Shown: positions 24,992 through 34,361 of the stretch, in pieces
Layout: each line of letters begins with the position of its first letter
Numbering within the stretch: the stretch's first letter is position 1
DNA from: Pseudomonas koreensis
GTDB lineage: Bacteria > Pseudomonadota > Gammaproteobacteria > Pseudomonadales > Pseudomonadaceae
Length of the DNA: 64,000 bases
Assembly: GCF_025447595.1 (NCBI RefSeq)
Contig: NZ_JAOEJU010000014.1
Location: forward strand, 99,135 to 163,134
Direction of reading: 5' to 3'
Made by a program: the position numbers and the translations under genes
The notes under the pieces: generated by a model
Database searches by the model: none
Seen by the model: the letters and a program-made list of their open reading frames with translations, nothing else
Told to the model about the DNA's origin: nothing

Positions 24992-27028
24992 ATGCCATTG
25001 CGCCAGCGTCTTGAAAACCTGCCGGTCGGCCAGAAACTGCTGGCCGCCCTGCTGGTGCTGTTGACTACTGTGTTACTGGTCGCCAACCTGACCTTCATCA
25101 GCGCCGCCTACTACATTTCCCAGGAAAGCATGGCGCCCCAGGCGTTGCAGACCATCGGAAGACTGGTCTCGAACCCGAGCCTGGTGGCCGAAGCCCTGGA
25201 GTCGCCGCAAAGCGCCGAACGCTTGCTCAAGGAACTCAACAGCTATTCGCCACTGCGTGCCGCCGCGTTGTATGACGGCAAAGGCGAACGTCTGGCGCAG
25301 CTGCAACACGGCGACAAACTCAACTTGCCGGAACGCTATCGGCACATCGAAGCCTGGCAACTGACCGAATTTCGCAGCAACCAACTGATCACCCTGCCCC
25401 GCCCCGGCACTGCACCGGGCCACTTGCTTTTAGTGGCCAGCAGCGAGCTGCCAGTGGCCTTCTATACCGGCACACTCACAGCGAGTCTGGGGATCCTGAT
25501 TTTCAGTGTGCTGCTCTGGCTGGTCATCGCCCGGCAGATCAAGCGCCTCATTACCCGGCCGATCCATCAACTCGAAGAACTGTCCCGCCAGGTGACCCGC
25601 GAAGAAAACTACGCCCTGCGTGCCTCCCGGGGCAATCATGACGAAATCGGTAGCCTCGCCGAAGCGTTCAACACCATGCTGTCGCGCATCGAGGCTCGGG
25701 AGCAGCAACTCAAACGCGCCCGTGACGATTCCCAGGCAGCCTACGATCAGGCGCAGGGTCTGGCGGAAGAAACCCGCCACACCAACCGCAAGCTGGAACT
25801 GGAAGTCCAGGTGCGCAGCAAGATCGAGAAGAAACTCACCGGCTTCCAGAACTACCTCAACAGCATCATCGACTCCATGCCCTCAGCGCTGATCGCCCTC
25901 GACGAACAGCTCTACGTCACGCAATGGAACCAGGAGGCCAGCGCGCTTTCCGGCACACGGCTGGACGAAGCGCTGAACCAGCCGATCTTCCTCGCGTTTG
26001 AACCGCTCAAGCCGTTTCTGCCCCAACTCAAGCAGACCGTTGAACAGCATACCGTGGCGAAAATCGAACGCGTGACCTGGTTCAAGGATGATGAGCCCAA
26101 GCATTACGCCCTGACGTTCTATCCGTTGATGGGCGGATCCGGGCGCGGCGTGGTCATCCGGATCGACGACATCACCCAGCGCCTGTCCCTGGAAGAAATG
26201 ATGGTGCAGTCGGAAAAAATGCTCTCGGTCGGTGGCCTCGCCGCCGGCATGGCCCACGAGATCAACAACCCGCTCGGGGCGATCCTGCACAACGTGCAGA
26301 ACATTCGTCGGCGGCTGTCGACGGATCTGCCAAAAAACCTGGAGCAGGCCGAGCAACTGGGCATCGAACTCGATACCGTGAACCGCTACCTGCAAGGGCG
26401 GGAAGTCCCGCAACTGCTCGACGGCATCCAGCAGGCCGGTGCCCGGGCGGCGAAAATCGTCACCCACATGCTCAGTTTCAGTCGACGCAGCAACCGCCAG
26501 ATGGCGCCGTGCGACCTGCCGGCACTGATCGATCAAGCGGTGGAAATCGCCGGCAACGACTTCGACCTGGCCATCGGTTTCGATTTCAAGGGACAGGCTA
26601 TTGTCCGTCAGTTTGACCCGGCGCTGGGCCCCGTGCCGGGCACCGCAAACGAGCTTGAGCAGGTATTGCTCAACCTGCTGAAAAACGCCGCGCAGGCCAT
26701 TCATCAGCGTGAAGACGACAGTGAACCGGGACGGATCATCCTGCGCACCCGACTCAATCCGCCGTGGGCTGAAATCCAGGTCGAAGACAACGGCATCGGC
26801 ATGAGCGAGAACGTGCGCAAGCGCACCTTCGAGCCGTTTTTCACCACCAAGGAAATCGGTCAGGGCACGGGGCTCGGGCTGTCGGTGTCGTACTTCATCA
26901 TTACCAACAACCACAAAGGGCAGATGGAAGTGCAGTCGGCGCCGGGTCAAGGCACCTGCTTCACCCTGCGCCTGCCGCTGGCGCAACCCGCACCCATTTC
27001 ACCAGAAACCCACCAGCTATCGAGGTAA
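24992..27028 (+). CDS. Membrane sensor histidine kinase with HAMP and PAS domains
   Basis: A 678-residue hybrid-free kinase. A first membrane helix (about residues 17-42), a periplasmic sensor (about 43-150) and a second helix (about 155-176) are followed by HAMP (ITRPIHQLEELSRQVTREEN), a coiled coil, a PAS domain (about 285-400) and the kinase core. The H-box is GMAHEINNPLGAILHN (His about 422); the N-box is NLLKNAAQAIHQ, and DNGIGM and GTGLGLSVS are G1 and G2. No response regulator is adjacent, so the partner is unlinked. The stop is 3 bp before the start of the adenosyltransferase gene. The signal is unknown. Confidence 0.93.
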   Translation: MPLRQRLENLPVGQKLLAALLVLLTTVLLVANLTFISAAYYISQESMAPQALQTIGRLVSNPSLVAEALESPQSAERLLKELNSYSPLRAAALYDGKGERLAQLQHGDKLNLPERYRHIEAWQLTEFRSNQLITLPRPGTAPGHLLLVASSELPVAFYTGTLTASLGILIFSVLLWLVIARQIKRLITRPIHQLEELSRQVTREENYALRASRGNHDEIGSLAEAFNTMLSRIEAREQQLKRARDDSQAAYDQAQGLAEETRHTNRKLELEVQVRSKIEKKLTGFQNYLNSIIDSMPSALIALDEQLYVTQWNQEASALSGTRLDEALNQPIFLAFEPLKPFLPQLKQTVEQHTVAKIERVTWFKDDEPKHYALTFYPLMGGSGRGVVIRIDDITQRLSLEEMMVQSEKMLSVGGLAAGMAHEINNPLGAILHNVQNIRRRLSTDLPKNLEQAEQLGIELDTVNRYLQGREVPQLLDGIQQAGARAAKIVTHMLSFSRRSNRQMAPCDLPALIDQAVEIAGNDFDLAIGFDFKGQAIVRQFDPALGPVPGTANELEQVLLNLLKNAAQAIHQREDDSEPGRIILRTRLNPPWAEIQVEDNGIGMSENVRKRTFEPFFTTKEIGQGTGLGLSVSYFIITNNHKGQMEVQSAPGQGTCFTLRLPLAQPAPISPETHQLSR

Positions 27029-27031
27029 ACC

Positions 27032-27616
27032 ATGGGCTTTCGCTTGTCGAAGATCTACACCCGCACCGGCGACAGGGGCGAAACCGGGCTGGGCGACGGC
27101 CGCCGGGTACCGAAGGACCATCCGCGCATTGAGGCTATCGGCGAAGTCGATACGCTGAACAGCCAGGTCGGCGTACTGCTGGCCGGACTGATTGCCGAAC
27201 GCGAAACCTGCCCTGGGCTTGATGAATTGATCGACGTGTTGGCACCCTGCCAACACCGGCTGTTCGACCTTGGCGGTGAACTGGCGATGCCGGAATATCA
27301 GGCACTGAACACAGCGGAAATCGAACGGCTGGAAGCCGCCATCGATGTGTGGAACGAAGAATTGGGGCCGTTGGAGAACTTCATTCTGCCGGGCGGTTCG
27401 ATGCTGATTGCCCAAGCGCATGTTTGCCGCAGCCTGGCGCGCAGTGCCGAACGTCGCTGTCAGCATTTGAATGCGATCGAACCATTGGCCGGGGTTGGCC
27501 TGGCTTACATCAATCGCTTGTCGGATCTGTTGTTTGTGGCGGCCAGACTGATCGCCCGGCGTCAGGGCATTGCCGAGATTCTGTGGCAACCGGCGGCGAA
27601 ACCTTCAGATCACTAG
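27032..27616 (+). CDS. Cob(I)yrinic acid a,c-diamide adenosyltransferase, PduO type
   Basis: Transfers the adenosyl group of ATP to cob(I)alamin. The 194-residue protein opens with the PduO signature IYTRTGDRGETGLGDGRRVP (ATP-binding), and the segment RSLARSAERRC in the middle contains the arginines typical of the family; ends with the INRLSDLLFVAARLIARR block. It starts 3 bp after the kinase gene, so they are probably co-transcribed, though no functional link is evident. Confidence 0.94.
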   Translation: MGFRLSKIYTRTGDRGETGLGDGRRVPKDHPRIEAIGEVDTLNSQVGVLLAGLIAERETCPGLDELIDVLAPCQHRLFDLGGELAMPEYQALNTAEIERLEAAIDVWNEELGPLENFILPGGSMLIAQAHVCRSLARSAERRCQHLNAIEPLAGVGLAYINRLSDLLFVAARLIARRQGIAEILWQPAAKPSDH

Positions 27617-27628
27617 CGACTGTCAGGA

Positions 27629-27721
27629 CGCCTTCGCGAGCAGGCTCGCTCCCACAGGGAAATGTATTCCTATAGTTGGAATGCAATCAAATGTGGGAGC
27701 GAGCCTGCTCGCGAAGGGGCC
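27629..27721. repeat. Paired REP-type palindrome (GCGAGCAGGCTCGC variant)
   Basis: Left arm 27629-27657 and inverted right arm 27692-27721. It lies between the convergent adenosyltransferase and Nudix-ThiE genes. Confidence 0.88.
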
Positions 27722-27739
27722 AGATGCATCAATGCTAAA

Positions 27740-28684
27740 TCAAGCTTCTGGCCAGAACGCCCGAATCCCCGCCACACCCTGAGCTCCGGCATCCCACGCT
27801 TTTTCGCGCTCCGCCGGGCCGACACCGCCCAACAGAAACACCGGTTTGCTGAAACCTTCGATCAGCGTCGAAGCCTGCTCCCAACCCAGCGGTTGCGCAT
27901 CCGGATGAGTGAGGGTTGGCTGCACCGGCGACAGGGTGACGAAATCCACACCCATCTGCTCGGCCAGTGCCAGTTCTTCAGCGTTGTGGCAGGACGCCGC
28001 CAACCAGCGTTCCGCCGGTAGCGGACGACCCGCTGCCGCGTACTTGCGCAACTGCGCCGAGGTGATGTGCCAACCGGCGGACGGGAAATCGCCCAGCCAC
28101 TCGAACGGCCCCTTGATCATCAGCTGCGCCTTGCCGGCGCACAGGCCGACCGCGTCCACCGCGAGGTCGCGGTATTTCGGATCGTAACCATTGGGCGCAC
28201 GCAGCTGAATCAGCTTGATCCCACCGGCAATCGCCTTCTGGATGCCGCGCAGCAACGCCGGGGTTTCCAGGTCTTCAGGAGTGATCAGGTATTCAGCGGG
28301 CAGACGCGCCGCCGCCACGATCGGCTGGTTGGCTGCCGGGAATTCGTAATCCGTCAGTTCCTTGGCTGATACCCACGCCAAGGGCTGGCCTTCGGCGCCA
28401 TGGGGTTCGCCGGTGAAACTCGAGACTTCCCAGACATCCAGCAACACCTGCTTGTCCGGATAATCATGACGTACCTTGATCAGCGGCCGGGCGGCGCCGA
28501 CGACAATGCCCAACTCTTCGTGCAGCTCGCGGGCCAGCGCGGTTTGCACCGACTCGTCGGCTTCGACCTTGCCACCGGGAAATTCCCAGAGGCCGCCCTG
28601 ATGCTGGGTATCGGCACGGCGGGCGATCAGAATCTTGCCGCTGCCGTCACGAATGACGGCGGCGGCGACGTGTACACGTTTCAC
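27740..28684 (-). CDS. Nudix hydrolase fused to a ThiE-like domain (MutT/8-oxo-dGTPase type)
   Basis: A 314-residue two-domain protein. The N-terminal Nudix domain (about 1-130) resembles MutT, with the full box GKVEADESVQTALARELHEELGI. The C-terminal half (about 145-314) is related to thiamine-phosphate synthase (IQLRAPNGYDPKYRDLA, VDFVTLSPVQPTLTHP, PVFLLGGVGP). The likely activity of the first domain is cleansing oxidised nucleotides; the second may handle thiamine-related metabolites. The GTG start at 28684 has GGAGG ten bases upstream and overlaps the transferase stop by 4 bp. This fusion is common in Pseudomonas and annotated as MutT-like. Confidence 0.9.
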   Translation of the reverse strand: MKRVHVAAAVIRDGSGKILIARRADTQHQGGLWEFPGGKVEADESVQTALARELHEELGIVVGAARPLIKVRHDYPDKQVLLDVWEVSSFTGEPHGAEGQPLAWVSAKELTDYEFPAANQPIVAAARLPAEYLITPEDLETPALLRGIQKAIAGGIKLIQLRAPNGYDPKYRDLAVDAVGLCAGKAQLMIKGPFEWLGDFPSAGWHITSAQLRKYAAAGRPLPAERWLAASCHNAEELALAEQMGVDFVTLSPVQPTLTHPDAQPLGWEQASTLIEGFSKPVFLLGGVGPAEREKAWDAGAQGVAGIRAFWPEA

Positions 28685-29313
28685 GACTGCAATTCCTCCA
28701 GTCCAGCCTTTTGCCAGGCTTTGAAGGCCGGCCATTGGTAGACGGTTTCAACATAGGCTTCATCTTCGGCCGGCAGCTTCACCTGATAGGTGCGCAAGCG
28801 CACGGCAATCGGGGCGAAGAACGCATCGGCCAGCGACACCCGACCAAACAGGAACGGCCCTGACTCGGTGGCCACGGCACGGCATTCGGCCCACAGCGCG
28901 AGCATGCGCTCGACATCCACCTTCACTTCCGGCGGCACCGGGTTGAGCGGCGCGTCGTGGCTCAGGTTGAACGGCATGTGATTGCGCATCGCGAAGAAAC
29001 CGCTGTGCATCTGCGCGCAGGCGGATCGAGCCTGAGCACGGGCCGCAATATCCGTCGGCCAGAGCTGCTCGGAAGGAAACTGTTCAGCCAGGTATTCGGC
29101 AATCGCCAGAGAATCGGCGATGGTGCCCCGGGCGGTTTTCAGCAGCGGCACCTTGGCGGTCGGCGAATGCGCCAGCAGCCGCTCGCGGGTGTCGGGCTTG
29201 CCGAGTTTGACCAGTTCTTCGGTGTAGGGCGCACCGGTCAATTCAAGCGCCAGCGCCGCGCGCAGGGACCAGGAGGAAAGCAGTTTGTCGCCGATGATCA
29301 GGTGAAGGCTCAT
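28681..29313 (-). CDS. Glutathione S-transferase family protein
   Basis: A 210-residue cytosolic transferase. The N-terminal thioredoxin-like domain has LSSWSLRAALALELTGAPY, with the serine-type active-site region, and KVPLLKTARGTIADSLAIAEYL is the glutathione-binding cis-Pro/Ser-Asp block. The helical C-terminal domain follows, with GRVSLADAFFAPIAVRLRTY. The substrate is unknown. It overlaps the Nudix-ThiE gene by 4 bp, so the two form an operon. Confidence 0.92.
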   Translation of the reverse strand: MSLHLIIGDKLLSSWSLRAALALELTGAPYTEELVKLGKPDTRERLLAHSPTAKVPLLKTARGTIADSLAIAEYLAEQFPSEQLWPTDIAARAQARSACAQMHSGFFAMRNHMPFNLSHDAPLNPVPPEVKVDVERMLALWAECRAVATESGPFLFGRVSLADAFFAPIAVRLRTYQVKLPAEDEAYVETVYQWPAFKAWQKAGLEELQS

Positions 29314-29371
29314 GATTGAGGTGCCTTTTCGTCAGAGAATCAGTTTCAGACTCGTAGCGTCTGATCTACCG

Positions 29372-29470
29372 TCTTCGCGGGCAAGCCCGCTCCCACAGTG
29401 ATTGTTGTCGGGCACAAAGCTTGTGTACACCGTCGAATCCTGTGGGAGCGGGCTTGCCCGCGAAGAGGCC
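29372..29470. repeat. Paired REP-type palindrome (GCGGGCTTGCCCGC variant)
   Basis: Left arm CTTCGCGGGCAAGCCCGC starts at 29373, and its inverse ends at 29466. It lies between the start of the transferase gene and the end of argJ, on the minus strand. Confidence 0.88.
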
Positions 29471-29493
29471 AGTCGCCCACTCCCTGTTTCAGA

Positions 29494-30711
29494 TCATGTG
29501 CGGTATTCGGCGTTGATCTTCACGTACTCGTGGGACAGGTCGGTGGTCCAGATGGTTTCGCTGCAATCGCCGCGACCCAGTTCGATACGGATGGTGATTT
29601 CTTCCTGCTGCATCACCGCCGAGCCCTGGGCTTCGGTGTAGGTAGCAGCACGGGCGCCACGGCTGGCAATGCACACTTCGCCGAGGAACACGTCGATCTT
29701 GCTTACGTCCAGATCCGGCACGCCGGCACGGCCGACAGCGGCGAGGATGCGGCCCCAGTTCGGGTCGGAGGCGAACAGTGCAGTCTTGATCAGCGGCGAG
29801 TGGGCCACGGTGTAGCCGACGTCCAGACATTCCTGGTGATTGCCGCCGCCGTTGACTTCAACGGTCACGAACTTGGTCGCGCCTTCGCCGTCACGCACGA
29901 TGGCCTGGGCCACGTCCATGCACACCTCGAACACGGCCTGTTTCAGCTTGGCGAACAACTCGCCTTCTGCGCGGGTGATTTCCGGCAGTGCAGCCTTGCC
30001 GGTGGCAATCAGCATGCAGCAGTCGTTGGTCGACGTGTCGCCGTCGATGGTGATGCGGTTGAACGACTTGTTGGCGCCGTCCAGCATCAGGTTCTGCAGC
30101 ACGTCGCGGGAGACCTTGGCGTCGGTGGCGATGTAACCGAGCATGGTCGCCATGTTCGGACGGATCATGCCCGCGCCTTTGCTGATGCCGGTGACGGTGA
30201 TGGTCACGCCGTCATGCTGGAACTGGCGGCTCGCGCCTTTTGGCAGCGTGTCGGTGGTCATGATGCCGGTGGCGGCGGCTTCCCAGTTGTTTTCCGACAG
30301 GTCGTCCAGCGCGGCCTGCAAGGCACCTTCGATCTTCTCGACCGGCAGCGGCTCGCCGATCACGCCGGTGGAGTACGGCAGGATCTGGCTGGCATCGACG
30401 CCGGTCAACTCGGCCAGTTTTGCGGTGGTGCGCTCGGCGGCGGCCAGGCCCGGTTCGCCGGTACCGGCGTTGGCATTACCGGTGTTGGTCAGCAGGTAGC
30501 GCACCGGGTTCTGCACGCGCTTCTTGGCCAGGATCACCGGCGCTGCACAGAAAGCGTTCAACGTGAACACGCCCGCCACGGTAGAACCTTCGGCGCAACG
30601 CATCACGACGACATCCTTGCGCCCCGGGCGCTTGATGCCGGCCGAAGCGATACCGAGTTCAAAACCGGCAACCGGGTGCAACGTTGGCAAAGGACCAAGA
30701 CCAACAGCCAT
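29494..30711 (-). CDS. argJ: Bifunctional ornithine acetyltransferase / N-acetylglutamate synthase
   Basis: Recycles the acetyl group from acetylornithine to glutamate in arginine synthesis. The 405-residue precursor contains the self-cleavage motif in NMATMLGYIATDA (cut between Ala and Thr, giving the catalytic N-terminal Thr of the beta chain), plus YSTGVIGEPLP and DPNWGRILAAVGRAG. Bifunctional versus monofunctional cannot be decided by sequence; Pseudomonas ArgJ is taken as bifunctional in the cyclic pathway. It stands downstream of secA on the same strand behind a terminator. Confidence 0.96.
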   Translation of the reverse strand: MAVGLGPLPTLHPVAGFELGIASAGIKRPGRKDVVVMRCAEGSTVAGVFTLNAFCAAPVILAKKRVQNPVRYLLTNTGNANAGTGEPGLAAAERTTAKLAELTGVDASQILPYSTGVIGEPLPVEKIEGALQAALDDLSENNWEAAATGIMTTDTLPKGASRQFQHDGVTITVTGISKGAGMIRPNMATMLGYIATDAKVSRDVLQNLMLDGANKSFNRITIDGDTSTNDCCMLIATGKAALPEITRAEGELFAKLKQAVFEVCMDVAQAIVRDGEGATKFVTVEVNGGGNHQECLDVGYTVAHSPLIKTALFASDPNWGRILAAVGRAGVPDLDVSKIDVFLGEVCIASRGARAATYTEAQGSAVMQQEEITIRIELGRGDCSETIWTTDLSHEYVKINAEYRT

Positions 30712-30772
30712 GAATGCGCTCCTTACTCAATGATGTCAGCACCGCCAAGCGTAGTGACGGTGGTGTAAATGG

Positions 30773-30808
30773 CAAAACGCCGCGACGGCTGGTGCCGGTC
30801 GCGGCGCG
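30773..30808 (-). terminator. Probable intrinsic terminator of secA
   Basis: CGCCGCGAC (30778-30786) pairs with GTCGCGGCG (30798-30806). On the minus strand TTTT follows, 26 bp past the secA stop. Confidence 0.7.
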
Positions 30809-30833
30809 GGTATTTCAGCGATTGAATCGGGGT

Positions 30834-33572
30834 TTACTGGATCTGCCCGTGGCAATGCTTGAATTTCTTGCCCGAACCGCAGTAGCACAGTTCGTTGCGG
30901 CCCAGCTTCTGCTCGTTGCGAACCGGGGCGGTGGCAAGGGCCACATCGACCTCTTCACCGACCAGTTCCGGTTGCGCTTCCAGGCCAGGAGCCTCGGCGT
31001 GTTCGAATTGCATGCGGGCGGCCAGCGCTTCGGCTTCCTGGCGCAGGCGTTGCTCTTCTTCGGCCGGATCTTCGCGGCGAACCTGAACGTGCGACAGCAC
31101 ACGGATCGAGTCGCGCTTGATCGAATCCAGCAGCTCGGAGAACAGCGTGAAGGACTCGCGCTTGTATTCCTGCTTCGGGTTCTTCTGCGCATAACCACGC
31201 AGGTGGATGCCGTGACGCAGGTGGTCCATGGTCGACAGGTGGTCTTTCCACAGGTCGTCCAGAACGCGCAGCACAATCTGCTTCTCGAACGAACGCAGAG
31301 CCTCGGCGCCAGCCTGGTCTTCTTTTTCGTTGTAGGCTGCGATCAGCTCGTTCATCAGCTTCTCGCGCAGGGTTTCTTCGTACAGGTGATCGTCTTCGTC
31401 GAGCCATTGCTGGATCGGCAGTTTCACGCCGAAGTCGCTGGCAATCGACGCTTCCAGACCGGCCACGTCCCACTGCTCTGGCAGCGATTGTGGCGGAATG
31501 TGTGCGCTGACGGTGGCGTTCAGTACGTCCTGACGGAAGTCGGCAATGGTCTCGCCGATGTTGTCCGCAGCCAGCAACGTGTTACGCATGTGATAGATCA
31601 CTTTACGCTGTTCGTTGTTGACGTCGTCGAACTCGAGCAGTTGCTTGCGAATGTCGAAGTTGCGGCCTTCAACCTTGCGCTGTGCCTTTTCGATGGCGTT
31701 GGTCACCATGCGGTGCTCGATCGCTTCACCGGACTGCATGCCCAGGGCTTTCATGAAGTTCTTCACCCGGTCAGAGGCGAAGATGCGCATCAGGCTGTCT
31801 TCCAGCGACAGGTAGAAGCGGCTGGAACCGGCGTCGCCCTGACGGCCGGCACGGCCACGCAGCTGGTTGTCGATACGACGGGATTCGTGACGCTCGGAGG
31901 CGATCACCTGCAAACCGCCGGACTCCAGCACTTGCTGGTGACGCTTCTGCCAGTCGGCCTTGATCTGGGCAATCTGCTCGGGGGTCGGGTTTTCCAGCGA
32001 CGCGACTTCAACTTCCCAGTTGCCGCCCAACAGGATGTCGGTACCACGACCGGCCATGTTGGTAGCGATGGTCAGTGCGCCCGGACGACCGGCCTGCGCA
32101 ATGATTTCAGCTTCTTTTTCGTGGAACTTGGCGTTCAGAACCTTGTGTTCGATGCCTTCCTTCACGAGCAATGCGGACATGTGCTCGGAGGTTTCGATGG
32201 TCGCAGTACCCACCAGCACCGGACGGCCGGCAGCCATGCTTTCCTTGATGTCGTTGACGATCGCCGCGTATTTCTCTTCGGCGGTCAGGAACACCAGGTC
32301 GTTGTAGTCCTTACGGGCCAACGGCTTGTTGGTCGGAATCACGATGACCGGCAGGCCATAGATCTGATGGAATTCGAACGCTTCGGTGTCAGCCGTACCG
32401 GTCATGCCGGACAGTTTTTCGTACAGACGGAAGTAGTTCTGGAACGTGGTCGATGCCAGAGTCTGGCTCTCGGCCTGGATGTTCAGGTTTTCCTTGGCTT
32501 CGATGGCCTGGTGCAAGCCTTCGGACAGACGACGGCCGGGCATGGTACGACCGGTGTGTTCGTCGACCAGTACAACCTGACCGTCCTGCACGATGTATTC
32601 GACGTTTCGGTGGAACAGCTTGTGCGCACGCAGACCGGCGTAGACGTGAGTCAGCAGGCTCAGGTTGTGCGCCGAGTACAGGCTCTCGCCCTCGGCCAGC
32701 AGACCGATGCTGGTCAGCTGATCTTCGATGAACTGGTGACCGGATTCGTTGAGTTCGACCTGACGGGTCTTCTCGTCAACGGTGTAGTGGCCTTCCTGGG
32801 TGACTTCGCCTTCGACTTCTTCGACGTGCAGCTTGAGTTTCGGGATCAGCTTGTTGATCTCGATGTACAGCTTGGAGCTGTCCTCGGCCTGACCGGAAAT
32901 GATCAGCGGAGTACGCGCTTCGTCGATGAGGATGGAGTCGACTTCGTCGATCACGGCAAAATTGAGTTCACGCTGGAATTTTTCTTCCATGCTGAACGCC
33001 ATGTTGTCGCGCAGGTAGTCGAACCCGAATTCGTTGTTGGTGCCGTAAGTGATGTCGGCAGCGTAGGCGGCGCGTTTCTCTTCCGGTGGCTGGAACGGCG
33101 TCACGATGCCGACGGTCAGGCCGAGGAATTCATACAGCGGGCGCATCCAGTTGGCGTCACGGCGGGCCAGGTAGTCGTTCACCGTCACAACGTGCACGCC
33201 CTTGCCGGACAGTGCGTTGAGGTAAACACCCAGTGTACCCACCAGCGTCTTGCCTTCACCGGTACGCATTTCGGCGATCCGGCCTTCATGCAAGGTCATG
33301 CCGCCAATCAGCTGGACATCGAAGTGACGCATACCCATGACGCGCTTGCCGGCTTCGCGGGCAACCGCAAAAGCTTCCGGCAACAGTTTGTCGAGGGTTT
33401 CCCCTTTGGCGATGCGGTCCTTGAACTCTGCGGTCTTGGCGCGCAGTTGATCGTCCGAGAGGGCGACCATCTTCTCTTCGAAGGCATTGACGAGCTGCAC
33501 CGTCTTGAGCATGCGTTTGACTTCACGCTCGTTCTTGCTTCCAAAAAGTTTCTTTAACAAAGGCGCAAACAT
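30834..33572 (-). CDS. secA: Preprotein translocase ATPase SecA
   Basis: Motor of the SecYEG translocon. The protein is 912 residues, starting MFAPLLKKLFGSKNEREVKR at 33572. It shows Walker A MRTGEGKTLVGTLGVYL, Walker B VIDEVDSILIDEARTPL, the helicase-type NMAGRGTDILLGG and DNQLRGRAGRQGD motifs and the C-terminal zinc/SecB-binding ELCYCGSGKKFKHCHGQIQ. Everything expected is present and normal in length. It is divergent from dciA, as in other Pseudomonas. Confidence 0.98.
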   Translation of the reverse strand: MFAPLLKKLFGSKNEREVKRMLKTVQLVNAFEEKMVALSDDQLRAKTAEFKDRIAKGETLDKLLPEAFAVAREAGKRVMGMRHFDVQLIGGMTLHEGRIAEMRTGEGKTLVGTLGVYLNALSGKGVHVVTVNDYLARRDANWMRPLYEFLGLTVGIVTPFQPPEEKRAAYAADITYGTNNEFGFDYLRDNMAFSMEEKFQRELNFAVIDEVDSILIDEARTPLIISGQAEDSSKLYIEINKLIPKLKLHVEEVEGEVTQEGHYTVDEKTRQVELNESGHQFIEDQLTSIGLLAEGESLYSAHNLSLLTHVYAGLRAHKLFHRNVEYIVQDGQVVLVDEHTGRTMPGRRLSEGLHQAIEAKENLNIQAESQTLASTTFQNYFRLYEKLSGMTGTADTEAFEFHQIYGLPVIVIPTNKPLARKDYNDLVFLTAEEKYAAIVNDIKESMAAGRPVLVGTATIETSEHMSALLVKEGIEHKVLNAKFHEKEAEIIAQAGRPGALTIATNMAGRGTDILLGGNWEVEVASLENPTPEQIAQIKADWQKRHQQVLESGGLQVIASERHESRRIDNQLRGRAGRQGDAGSSRFYLSLEDSLMRIFASDRVKNFMKALGMQSGEAIEHRMVTNAIEKAQRKVEGRNFDIRKQLLEFDDVNNEQRKVIYHMRNTLLAADNIGETIADFRQDVLNATVSAHIPPQSLPEQWDVAGLEASIASDFGVKLPIQQWLDEDDHLYEETLREKLMNELIAAYNEKEDQAGAEALRSFEKQIVLRVLDDLWKDHLSTMDHLRHGIHLRGYAQKNPKQEYKRESFTLFSELLDSIKRDSIRVLSHVQVRREDPAEEEQRLRQEAEALAARMQFEHAEAPGLEAQPELVGEEVDVALATAPVRNEQKLGRNELCYCGSGKKFKHCHGQIQ

Positions 33573-33879
33573 ATCGGCAGGATCTTCCACACTAAAGGGA
33601 TGGAGGGCGGCCCCGTGAGTCGCCCGTGCAGCCCTCATGGCCGCATGCGAACGAGCATTCTACCCGGAAACGGTGGTGAGGAAAGTGGGGATATTCCACG
33701 ATGCTGGCACTGCGCTTTGACGGGGCTCACTTAAAATAGGGGCGTTTTGCTCAACTTCAAGCCGTTCATGGCAAAAGTCAGTCGTTGATTTAATGGGCAA
33801 AACAGGGGCAAAAGCAATGGGCGAGTGAGTTGGACGCTTTCTGCTACCATGGCGACTCTGTTACTTCAGGTGTTCGATC
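33573..33879. promoter_or_regulatory. Divergent promoter region secA / dciA
   Basis: 307 bp without a gene. In other proteobacteria secA is autoregulated through SecM, but I see no secM-like ORF. I also see no convincing -35/-10 pair with 16-18 bp spacing, so promoter positions are unresolved. Confidence 0.4.
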
Positions 33880-34335
33880 ATGGCATTTCGCCCTCTCACG
33901 GCCAGAGCACCCGCCGTTCTGCTTCGTGAAGCCAAGCCGCTCAAAGCCATCCTCGGCCACGCCCAACGACTGGGCCATCTGCAACGCCTGCTGGAAAGCC
34001 AGCTGCAACCCGCCGCCCGAGAACACTGTCATGTGGCCTCGTGGCGTGAAGGCAGTCTGTTGCTGATCGTCACCGACGGCCATTGGGCCACGCGTCTGCG
34101 CTACCAGCAGAAGCGCCTGCAACGGCAGTTGCAGATGTTTGACGAGTTCGCCAGCCTGACGCGGATTCTGTTCAAGGTGCAGCCACCGACGGTCCAGAGC
34201 GGTGCCGCCGGCCATACGATCGACCTGTCAGTGGATGCGGCGGCAACCATCCAGGCCACCGCCGACGGAATCAGCGATCCAAACCTGCGGGCAGCGCTGG
34301 AACGACTGGCGGCGCACGCAAAACCCAAATCCTGA
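33880..34335 (+). CDS. dciA: DciA (DUF721) helicase-operator protein
   Basis: A 151-residue protein of the DciA/DUF721 family, the ancestral bacterial loader/operator of the replicative helicase DnaB in species lacking DnaC. The N-terminal KH-like domain contains CHVASWREGSLLLIVTDGHW and ATRLRYQQKRLQRQL. The C-terminal part is expected to be flexible. It lies divergent from secA, a conserved Pseudomonas neighbourhood. Its ribosome site is weak. Confidence 0.88.
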   Translation: MAFRPLTARAPAVLLREAKPLKAILGHAQRLGHLQRLLESQLQPAAREHCHVASWREGSLLLIVTDGHWATRLRYQQKRLQRQLQMFDEFASLTRILFKVQPPTVQSGAAGHTIDLSVDAAATIQATADGISDPNLRAALERLAAHAKPKS

Positions 34336-34361
34336 CAAAGCCCTGCTCGCCTCTACAGGTT

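Noticed and set aside
30714..33557. Long open frame (about 947 codons) on the + strand opposite secA
   Set aside because: It mirrors secA, which has every expected motif. High-GC codon bias leaves the antisense frame open; its composition (Val, Gln, His and Phe rich) is typical of such shadows and it has no recognisable domain.
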